NCBI GenBank assembly: GCA_947074135.1
Contig: CAMTOL010000049.1
Location: 1 to 11,678 of the forward strand
Direction: 5' to 3'
From: an uncultured Rikenellaceae bacterium
Lineage (GTDB): Bacteria; Bacteroidota; Bacteroidia; Bacteroidales; Rikenellaceae
DNA: 11,678 nucleotides
Shown: in pieces, positions 6,687-11,678 of the stretch
Numbering within the stretch: the first letter of the stretch is position 1
How the letters are laid out: each line of letters opens with the position of its first letter
The notes under the pieces: model-generated
What the model was told of the DNA's origin: nothing
Seen by the model: only the letters and a program-made list of their open reading frames with translations
Databases searched by the model: none
Translations under genes and position numbers: made by a program

Positions 6687-7355
6687 TTACCATACTATCG
6701 GGTTTTTGTCTATACTCTGTAAATAGTCGTTAGCCGCTCGAAATTGACCGTTTCCAAACCAACCTCTGTAGGCTGATAGCGGCGATGGGTGAACGCTTAT
6801 TAACACTTTATTAACAGACTTATCAACAAAAGCCCCCTTTCTTTGTGCATAACTTCCCCATAGCATATATACAACCCCACTGCACTGTTCGTTAATTTTG
6901 CTTATCACTGCATCTGTAAACTGTTCCCAGCCTCTGCCAGCGTGCGAAGCAGCCTCGCTACTACGAACTGTCAAAACCGAATTAAGTAGCAGTACCCCTT
7001 GCTCAGCCCAACGCCCTAAATCGCCATTTTCGGGCGTTTGGGTGTAACCGCAAGCTGCAACCTCCTTGAAAATATTGAGAAGGGAGGGTGGGTAAGAGAT
7101 CCCAGGCGATACCGAAAAACAGAGCCCATTTGCCTGACCTGCGCCGTGATATGGATCTTGACCAAGTATGACAACTTTTAGGTTGTTGACACTACAACAA
7201 TCAAAGGCTCTGAAAATATCTTTAGCTTGAGGAAAAATCTCGCGATTGCAGTACTCGTCTTCTACAAAACGAGTCAACTCCTTAAAGTATGGCTTCTCAA
7301 ACTCATCTTTGAGTAGCTCATACCAATCATCGGCAATGTGAACACTCTTTTGCAT
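6687..7355 (-). CDS. ung: uracil-DNA glycosylase, family 1
   Basis: 222 residues, full length for family 1. The water-activating motif GQDPYHG is at 65-71 with catalytic D67. Uracil recognition uses F80 in GLCFSVS. The block WAEQGVLLLNSVLTV (116-130) supplies the Asn of the uracil pocket (N125). The minor-groove loop HPSPLSAYRG is at 189-198 with catalytic H189. The enzyme removes uracil from DNA after cytosine deamination or dUTP incorporation and starts base excision repair in the cytoplasm. All key residues are present. A -7 element TAACTTTG on the minus strand at 7395-7388 lies about 33 bases before the ATG. The exported protein gene follows after 32 bp. Confidence 0.97.
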   Translation of the reverse strand: MQKSVHIADDWYELLKDEFEKPYFKELTRFVEDEYCNREIFPQAKDIFRAFDCCSVNNLKVVILGQDPYHGAGQANGLCFSVSPGISYPPSLLNIFKEVAACGYTQTPENGDLGRWAEQGVLLLNSVLTVRSSEAASHAGRGWEQFTDAVISKINEQCSGVVYMLWGSYAQRKGAFVDKSVNKVLISVHPSPLSAYRGWFGNGQFRAANDYLQSIDKNPIVW

Positions 7356-7387
7356 AGTTCTTTGCTCTTAAATACTTAGACACTACA

Positions 7388-7416
7388 CAAAGTTAGTTAA
7401 AAAATTCATATCTTTA
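7388..7416. promoter_or_regulatory. back-to-back promoters for ung and the nitroreductase gene
   Basis: On the minus strand TAACTTTG (7395-7388) is an exact Bacteroidota -7 element for ung. On the plus strand TATCTTTA (7409-7416) matches TAnnTTTG at all fixed positions except the final G and lies 37 bases before the nitroreductase ATG at 7454. The two elements are 13 bp apart, the same as between yebC and DUF2851. A weak -33-like CTTG on the minus strand is at 7420-7417, 21 bp from the ung -7. Confidence 0.5.
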
Positions 7417-7453
7417 CAAGGTATTACACTTTTACTCTTGAAAAAATATAATA

Positions 7454-8332
7454 ATGCAAAAAAACGACACTAAATTCGAAATTTCTATTGATAGTATCAA
7501 ATGTACGCTCTGTACTAGATGCGTCAAAGTTTGCCCTTCTCAAACTCTAACTCAAGCAGAAACTAAACAACCAATCGCTGTTCAAAACCTTGATTTATGT
7601 ATTAGTTGTGGACATTGTGTTATGGTCTGCCCTGAAGGTGCTGTTTGTCATTCGAAATTCCCAACAGAAAGACTTCATAAATTTAGTTACGCTGACTATC
7701 CAACGCCTCATCAGATGATGACCATAATTAGAGGTCGTCGCTCGAATCGTGCATTTAATGGGAAACAAGTGCCAGTGGAACTCCTAGAGCAGATAGCAGA
7801 AGCTGCATATCGCGCTCCAACTGCATCGAATGCCCAACAGGTCGCTTTTACTATTATTACATCGCAAGAGGGTGTCAAAACTGTGTCAAACTTTACGATG
7901 GGAGTCTTTGTGTCGCTCTTCAAAACGTTGACATCACCTCTGTTGCAACCAATTCTAAAACCATTTATGCGTGGACTCTACGATAAGTATGTTCCAGCGT
8001 TCAAAAAAATGATTGCGGCTCATCGAAACGGAGAAGATCCAATCCTTCGTGGCGCAACATCAGTGCTGCTAATTCATACGCCAAAGGATTCGAGATTCGG
8101 CGCCGAAGATGCCAACCTTGCCTATCAAAACGCCTCGCTAATGGCTGAGTCGCTCGGTGTTTCACAATTTTATACAGGTTTTGTGCTTAATGCAGTAAAA
8201 CGCAAAAAGGGAAAACTTGAGCGAGAGCTTGGAATCGATGGCAAAATCGTGGCCGGTATGGCTGTGGGTATGAGTTCGATTAAATATGAGAATTATGCCG
8301 ATAAAGAGCCTATTAAATTAGAGATTAAGTAA
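7454..8332 (+). CDS. nitroreductase-family flavoprotein with N-terminal 2[4Fe-4S] ferredoxin domain
   Basis: 292 residues. Residues 1-70 form a bacterial ferredoxin with two CxxCxxCxxxC clusters: C17, C20, C23, C27 and C49, C52, C55, C59. The nitroreductase domain follows from about residue 87, opening IIRGRRSNRAFNGKQVP (90-106), where RRS is the usual FMN-phosphate contact, then AAYRAPTASNAQQVAF. The C-terminal part has the family's AGMAVGMSS segment (267-275). Such fusions are cytoplasmic FMN enzymes in which the clusters feed electrons to the flavin, common in anaerobes. The substrate cannot be read from sequence. The gene diverges from ung and is followed after 46 bp by the GH3 lipoprotein gene, possibly in one transcript. 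Confidence 0.9.
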   Translation: MQKNDTKFEISIDSIKCTLCTRCVKVCPSQTLTQAETKQPIAVQNLDLCISCGHCVMVCPEGAVCHSKFPTERLHKFSYADYPTPHQMMTIIRGRRSNRAFNGKQVPVELLEQIAEAAYRAPTASNAQQVAFTIITSQEGVKTVSNFTMGVFVSLFKTLTSPLLQPILKPFMRGLYDKYVPAFKKMIAAHRNGEDPILRGATSVLLIHTPKDSRFGAEDANLAYQNASLMAESLGVSQFYTGFVLNAVKRKKGKLERELGIDGKIVAGMAVGMSSIKYENYADKEPIKLEIK

Positions 8333-8378
8333 TTAAGCGGTAGTGGTAGAGTATTAATATTACGCATTACATTTTTTT

Positions 8379-9512
8379 ATGAAAAAGTTTTTTTTAGTTG
8401 CACTGTCAATTGTGCTGTTAATGAGTTCTTGCAGTGCAAAAACTCAAAAAGATGAGCAAATAGGAGTTGAAGAGAAAATAGGACAACTGCTAGTGGTTGG
8501 TTTTATTGGTTACGAACCTTCGCAAACAGTTGTCGATGCTATTGAAAAATATAGGATAGGTGGTGTAATTTTCTTTGATGCCAATGTCAGTGATACACGT
8601 CCTGATGGTACCCGAGGACCTCGAAATATCGAATCTCCTGCTCAAACCAAAAGATTAGTTGACTCGCTTCAAACGCTTGCTGTCAAAGCGTCGCTTCCTC
8701 AACTCTTTATTGCTATCGACCAAGAGGGGGGTAGAGTGAATAGACTTAAAGATAAATATGGTTTTCCTGCCTCAGTTAGTGCCGCCTATCAAGGTAAAGT
8801 TAATAGCGGTGACACAACCCGAAAGTATGCCTCTCTCGCTGCTCAAACACTTGCCGAACTCGGTATCAATATCAATTATGCACCCTGTGTTGACCTAGCT
8901 GTCAATCCCGACAATCCAATTATAGCTAAGGTTGAACGTTCGTTTGGAGTAGAACCAGATTTAGTTGCTCGACATTCAAATATATGGGTCGAAGAGCTTG
9001 GTCGTAAAAAAATCCTAACCTCATTGAAGCACTATCCAGGACACGGTAGCTCGATTGCCGATAGTCACTTAGGACTGACTGATATAACAAATACGTGGAG
9101 CGAAAAAGAGCTGGAACCCTATAAAATGCTTATAGCTGATGGTTACAACGATATTGTGATGATTGGTCACTTGTTCAATCGTAATATCGACCCATTGTAC
9201 CCCTCTTCGCTTTCAAAAACAACGCTCGATATTCTTAGAAACGATATTGGTTACAATGGAGTTATTGCAACCGATGATATGAATATGGGTGCAATTATTA
9301 ACAACTATTCGATGGAAAAGGCACTAGAGTTAGCTCTCAATGCAGGTGTCGATATGATAATAATGGGTAACAATGCTTCGGTTTTTGAGCCGGACTTGGT
9401 TAAACGTACATCTGAAATTATCAAAGGATTGGTCGATAGTGGTAAGGTGAGTCTAAGTAGGATTGATGAGGCTTATAATAGAATAATGGCACTAAAATCT
9501 AGATTGAAATAG
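8379..9512 (+). CDS. GH3 lipoprotein, NagZ-like beta-N-acetylhexosaminidase
   Basis: 377 residues. The N-terminus is a lipoprotein signal: K2, K3, hydrophobic core and lipobox MSSC with C18, so the protein should be membrane-anchored. The rest is the GH3 N-terminal barrel: IGGVIFFDAN (60-69), IAIDQEGGRVNRL (111-123), KHYPGHGSSIADSH (217-230) and ATDDMNMGAI (297-306). KHYPGHG with the D228-H230 pair is the NagZ-type acid/base loop, and D299 is the expected nucleophile. By family it cleaves beta-linked GlcNAc from peptidoglycan or chitin-like material; the substrate is inferred. Unlike the long Bacteroidota forms with a fused serine hydrolase (about 1000 residues), this one is a single domain. 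Classical NagZ is cytoplasmic, so the lipid anchor implies work in the envelope. It follows the nitroreductase gene by 46 bp and ends in TAG. Confidence 0.9.
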   Translation: MKKFFLVALSIVLLMSSCSAKTQKDEQIGVEEKIGQLLVVGFIGYEPSQTVVDAIEKYRIGGVIFFDANVSDTRPDGTRGPRNIESPAQTKRLVDSLQTLAVKASLPQLFIAIDQEGGRVNRLKDKYGFPASVSAAYQGKVNSGDTTRKYASLAAQTLAELGININYAPCVDLAVNPDNPIIAKVERSFGVEPDLVARHSNIWVEELGRKKILTSLKHYPGHGSSIADSHLGLTDITNTWSEKELEPYKMLIADGYNDIVMIGHLFNRNIDPLYPSSLSKTTLDILRNDIGYNGVIATDDMNMGAIINNYSMEKALELALNAGVDMIIMGNNASVFEPDLVKRTSEIIKGLVDSGKVSLSRIDEAYNRIMALKSRLK

Positions 9513-9546
9513 AATTTGACGTTGCAAAGAAATAAGATTCTGAGTG

Positions 9547-9867
9547 CTACTTTATAGCGAAAAACACTATTCCGTCCGTAAGAAGCATTGATTGACCAGT
9601 TACAAAACCGTTGTAGCTTCGATGTGGAGTTGAAATCGAAACTTTGGGTATTTTGTAGATGTAACTACCGGTAGTTATTACAGATTCGATAAGTTCGTTC
9701 TCGATATAGATCTCCGAGAGCATATCTACTTTGGTCGGATAAAAATTAATGTAAATCCGTACTTCTACGCCATCTTCTGAGTCGGTGTATAACCAGTGTG
9801 TTCCAGTTAACTCTTGGGAAGTGTTTTCTTTGTTGTTGTCGTCGCACGCTCCCAATAGTATAGCCAA
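9547..9867 (-). CDS. small lipoprotein of unknown function, signal sequence interrupted
   Basis: The open frame begins at a TTG (9867) and gives 106 residues starting MAILLGACDDNN. LLGAC is a good lipobox, but only seven residues before the Cys is too short for a signal peptide. Reading further upstream restores a normal one once a TAA codon is passed (see next entry). The mature part is about 99 residues, begins with an acidic linker (DDNNKENTSQE), then TGTHWLYTDSEDG, and is predicted mainly beta, like many small Bacteroidota lipoproteins with a lipocalin-like strand pattern. I do not recognise the family. It converges with the GH3 gene (34 bp gap). The gene may be broken, or translation may start at a non-standard codon. 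Confidence 0.6.
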   Translation of the reverse strand: MAILLGACDDNNKENTSQELTGTHWLYTDSEDGVEVRIYINFYPTKVDMLSEIYIENELIESVITTGSYIYKIPKVSISTPHRSYNGFVTGQSMLLTDGIVFFAIK

Positions 9868-9903
9868 TGAAACGAGAGATCTAATTAAGAGTTAGTATTT
9901 CAT
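9868..9903 (-). other. original lipoprotein start and n-region, with TAA as fourth codon
   Basis: On the minus strand ATG at 9903-9901 reads M-K-Y-stop-LLIRSLVS and continues in frame into LAILLGAC. Ignoring the TAA (9894-9892), this is a textbook lipoprotein signal: K2 and R8 in the n-region, a hydrophobic core, and LLGAC with the Cys at residue 20. An exact -7 element TACCTTTG (9956-9949, minus strand) lies about 46 bases upstream of this ATG, supporting it as the ancestral start. The full gene would encode 118 residues. CAA, AAA or GAA could have become TAA by one change. Confidence 0.65.
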
Positions 9904-9948
9904 CTCTATGGTTGTTGTTTGGGGTTCTATTTTACACCTTTATAGCTT

Positions 9949-9956
9949 CAAAGGTA
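9949..9956 (-). promoter_or_regulatory. -7 element TACCTTTG for the small lipoprotein gene
   Basis: The plus strand reads CAAAGGTA, so the minus strand carries TACCTTTG, an exact TAnnTTTG match. A transcript starting a few bases downstream would have a leader of about 38 bases before the ATG at 9903. I see no clear -33 TTTG at the usual distance. Confidence 0.5.
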
Positions 9957-9987
9957 GAAAAAAAAGCATAAATTCGAGATATTTCTC

Positions 9988-9995
9988 TATTTTTG
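9988..9995 (+). promoter_or_regulatory. possible -7 element TATTTTTG upstream of tRNA-Arg
   Basis: TATTTTTG fits TAnnTTTG and is on the tRNA strand, 76 bases before the tRNA. The sequence is T-rich, so a chance match is likely, and no -33 element is clear. It is the best candidate for the tRNA promoter in this gap. Confidence 0.3.
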
Positions 9996-10071
9996 CATCG
10001 TATTTTATTTGCCAACTGATTGTTGATAGTTTTAAACAAACGTATAATGCTCTGTTATTGATGGTTTTTAA

Positions 10072-10143
10072 GATTTCGTAGTTCAATGGATAGAATATCA
10101 GATTCCGGTTCTGACGATGTGGGTTCGATTCCCACCGAGATCA
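10072..10143 (+). tRNA. tRNA-Arg, anticodon CCG
   Basis: All arms fold. Acceptor GATTTCG (10072-10078) pairs with CGAGATC (10136-10142) with one T-G pair. The D stem is GTTC with GAAT around AATGGATA. The anticodon stem TCAGA pairs with TCTGA around TTCCGGT, giving anticodon CCG at 10105-10107, which reads CGG (Arg). The variable region is four bases and the T arm is GTGGG-TTCGATT-CCCAC. The discriminator is A10143. CCA is not encoded, since CTTTT follows. The length is 72 bases. Confidence 0.95.
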
Positions 10144-10217
10144 CTTTTCTGGTTTGGTGCAAGTAATATCGCCATATATATTATCACAATAATATAACAT
10201 ATTACTTATACTTAATT

Positions 10218-10240
10218 ACTACTATATAGTAGTTTTTTTT
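10218..10240 (+). terminator. hairpin plus T8 after tRNA-Arg
   Basis: ACTACTATATAGTAGT (10218-10233) is a perfect 16-bp palindrome that can form a 6-bp stem (ACTACT with AGTAGT) and a 4-base loop, followed by a run of eight T (10233-10240). The stem is short and AT-rich, so it is of moderate strength. It lies 75 bases after the tRNA, with only AT-rich sequence between. Confidence 0.6.
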
Positions 10241-10272
10241 GTGAATTATTGTCATAAGTAATTAATATTTAT

Positions 10273-10280
10273 TACCTTTG
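10273..10280 (+). promoter_or_regulatory. promoter with -7 element TACCTTTG ahead of the receiver gene
   Basis: TACCTTTG is an exact TAnnTTTG element. ATTG at 10248-10251 is 21 bp upstream and close to the -33 TTTG. The start site should fall near 10285-10288, about 275 bases before the next gene. It lies directly after the tRNA terminator, so it opens a new transcription unit. Confidence 0.6.
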
Positions 10281-10283
10281 CTA

Positions 10284-10515
10284 TGTGTAATTTGCAATGT
10301 GTGTGTTGAAAGTTTTTAATAATGACCATTGTTGAGAGTAGTGTAATTCGATTTGTAACGCAGTTTTGTCATAGTATGAAATATTGAGAGAGAAACTGAT
10401 AGTAAATCAATCTGTATATAGGTTTTTTTGCTATCTGTGCAGAGTGTCTGTTTAATAATAGCCTTAGTTGTCCTGTGAGCCTGTAGTTGAATGCGTATCC
10501 ATTGCAAACAATATA
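10284..10515 (+). ncRNA. possible structured leader or small RNA before the receiver gene
   Basis: This stretch has no supportable gene, yet it begins at a good promoter. TTTGCAATG (10291-10299) is perfectly complementary to CATTGCAAA (10500-10508), and the flanking 10284-10288 can pair with 10511-10515 using two G-U pairs, so the two ends would close a domain of about 230 bases. The interior pairs only weakly by eye. It could be a small RNA (a 6S-like shape is one option) or a regulatory 5' leader. I see no intrinsic terminator at its 3' end, which favours a leader. I do not recognise a known family. Confidence 0.3.
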
Positions 10516-10559
10516 ATGAGCCGAGATGCATTTTAGATAAAAATAGATAATAAAAATAT

Positions 10560-10913
10560 ATGGAAGATTATTCAATTCTTGTAGCTGAAGATAACGATAG
10601 TAACTTTATGTTGGTTCGTGCTATCTTGAAAAACTATAAACTCACAAGAGCTGTCAATGGCGCCCAAGCAGTAGAACTAGCTTCTGCCGAGAGGTATAAT
10701 GTGATTTTAATGGATATAAGAATGCCCATTATGGATGGACTAACTGCAACACGTACAATTAGAAAGACTGATACGGTTACTCCGATTATTGCGGTGACTG
10801 CCAATGCTTTTGATTCAGATAGAGTAGCCGCAATTGAGGCGGGTTGTAATGATTTTGTTGCAAAACCGCTTAAACGACGAGATTTAGAGATGATTGTTGA
10901 GAAGTATAAATAA
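10560..10913 (+). CDS. stand-alone response-regulator receiver protein
   Basis: 117 residues forming one receiver domain and nothing else. The acidic pair is E10-D11 (VAEDNDSN), the phosphorylated aspartate is D52 in LMDIRMPIMDG, the switch residue is T80 in AVTANAF and the conserved lysine is K102 in VAKPL. All catalytic residues are present. The sequence resembles the receiver domains at the end of hybrid histidine kinases (GCNDFVAKPL) more than those of DNA-binding regulators. No output domain exists, so it must act by protein contact or phosphotransfer. No kinase is in the window. A long leader lies upstream and an AraC-family gene follows after 58 bp; the two are probably co-transcribed. 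Confidence 0.92.
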   Translation: MEDYSILVAEDNDSNFMLVRAILKNYKLTRAVNGAQAVELASAERYNVILMDIRMPIMDGLTATRTIRKTDTVTPIIAVTANAFDSDRVAAIEAGCNDFVAKPLKRRDLEMIVEKYK

Positions 10914-10971
10914 TCATATTCTATATTTCTGTGTGTTATCTCTATTGTTTTAGACAATCAAAATAAAGTGA

Positions 10972-11678
10972 GTGGAGAATAAATTTAGATATACTACTTT
11001 GAGCGAAGAGTATATTTTGCCTCAATTTGCTACTAATATGCCACTACGTCTTAACGATGGTGGTCTTTTTTTGTGTCAATGCGGTGATGTTGATGTAGTT
11101 ATTGATTTAAAACAGTATCATATTCGAGCAGGTGATTTAGTTGTAGCCTTCCCTTTTTCGGTGGTTCAGGTGATGAGGCATAGTGTCGATTTTGTAGGTC
11201 GTTTGATTGGGGTTAATCCTATCTTTTTTTCAAGTCTTATTGTTCCAAATCGTTCTTCATATTTCTTATATGTGAAGATGAATCCTTGTATCTCGCTCAC
11301 TAAAGGTGAAAGCGATAAGATTATGCAGCTTTATGAGATGTTGAGAAAAGAGAGTCAAAAAACAAGTCATCCACATCGTGAACAGATAGATGAGTGTATT
11401 TTAAAGATGATTGCCTATGAGATTGCTGCAATTTATTTGGATCGCAAACCTCATATTGAGGAGCTACCTTCGAGGCGAGATGCTATATTTCAGAAGTTTA
11501 TATTTTCGCTTTATAACAATTACCACAAATATAGGACTTTGGAGTATTATGCTTCTGAGCAGCAGATGACTCCACGTTATATGTCCAGTGTTGTTAGGCA
11601 GGTTTCAGGTCGTAGTGCAGGTCAGTGGGTTTCGGATTGCGTAATAATGAATATTAAAAGAGTATTGCAAGATGATAC
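10972..11678 (+). CDS. AraC-family transcriptional regulator, 3' end beyond the window
   Basis: 235 codons are visible; the gene runs off the edge. The start is GTG 10972, directly after an in-frame TGA (10969-10971); ATG 11038 is the only other early choice and would remove 22 residues. The N-terminal half looks like the cupin-like sensor of Bacteroidota AraC proteins (GDVDVVIDLKQYHIRAGDLVVAFPFSVVQ, 38-66). A helical linker follows (111-185), then the first helix-turn-helix, YRTLEYYASEQQMTPRYMSSVVRQVSGRSAGQWV (187-220). The second helix-turn-helix, about 50-60 residues, lies outside. It binds DNA in the cytoplasm and its ligand is unknown. It is 58 bp downstream of the receiver gene. Confidence 0.85.
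   Translation, partial: MENKFRYTTLSEEYILPQFATNMPLRLNDGGLFLCQCGDVDVVIDLKQYHIRAGDLVVAFPFSVVQVMRHSVDFVGRLIGVNPIFFSSLIVPNRSSYFLYVKMNPCISLTKGESDKIMQLYEMLRKESQKTSHPHREQIDECILKMIAYEIAAIYLDRKPHIEELPSRRDAIFQKFIFSLYNNYHKYRTLEYYASEQQMTPRYMSSVVRQVSGRSAGQWVSDCVIMNIKRVLQDD

Noticed and set aside
10072..10143. tRNA-Arg as attachment site of an integrated element
   Set aside because: No integrase gene and no repeat of the tRNA 3' end is seen in the window.
10283..10309. Eight-residue leader peptide MCNLQCVC
   Set aside because: It begins at or before the expected transcript start and has no ribosome binding site; it has no run of one amino acid that would suggest attenuation.
10316..10575. Two minus-strand open frames of about 70 codons
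   Set aside because: Their translations have no recognisable pattern, they overlap each other in different frames, and they lie opposite a plus-strand leader with a promoter.
10914..10971. Small hairpin ATTGT/ACAAT between the receiver and AraC genes
   Set aside because: The stem is only 5 bp with no T run, too weak to call a terminator.

Overview
The window looks like chromosomal DNA of a Bacteroidota bacterium, most likely order Bacteroidales. The evidence is low GC, several copies of the phylum's promoter -7 element TAnnTTTG instead of a sigma70-type -10, mostly absent Shine-Dalgarno sequences, and family content typical of the group: a zinc-less DksA-like protein, DUF2851, a ferredoxin-nitroreductase fusion and a Bacteroidales-type AraC regulator. 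The content is mostly housekeeping and conserved-family genes. I see no phage, transposon, CRISPR array or recognised defence cluster.

Layout. (1) Positions 1-1921, plus strand: an AT-rich leader with an imperfect 34-bp tandem repeat, then a DksA/TraR-like regulator, a YhcC-type radical SAM protein and a Dabb-domain protein. The Dabb gene is cut by an in-frame TAG before its conserved C-terminus. (2) Positions 1937-4664, minus strand: a DUF2851 gene overlaps a YeiH-type transporter gene by ATGA, followed by a periplasmic thioredoxin-like protein with only one active-site cysteine. (3) Positions 4665-5581: a divergent promoter built on a 12-bp inverted repeat, the YebC/PmpR gene on the plus strand, and a strong hairpin terminator. 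(4) Positions 5602-7355, minus strand: uracil-DNA glycosylase (ung), then an exported protein I do not recognise. (5) Positions 7454-9512, plus strand: ferredoxin-nitroreductase and a GH3/NagZ-like lipoprotein. (6) Positions 9547-9903, minus strand: a small lipoprotein gene with a TAA at its fourth codon. (7) Positions 10072-10240: tRNA-Arg(CCG) and a terminator. (8) From 10273 to the window end: a good promoter, about 275 bases of untranslated leader with a possible end-closing helix, a stand-alone receiver protein, and an AraC-family regulator that runs off the edge.

How the genes relate. The ung and nitroreductase genes diverge from one short region, as do yebC and DUF2851. In both regions the two facing -7 elements are exactly 13 bp apart, so opposing RNA polymerases probably compete. 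The receiver and AraC genes are 58 bp apart and probably form a small regulatory unit without a local histidine kinase. Observations most worth a second look are the back-to-back promoter geometry, the two nonsense codons in otherwise intact genes, the one-cysteine thioredoxin, and the structured leader before the receiver gene. TAG ends at least four other genes at normal length, so stop-codon reassignment is unlikely.
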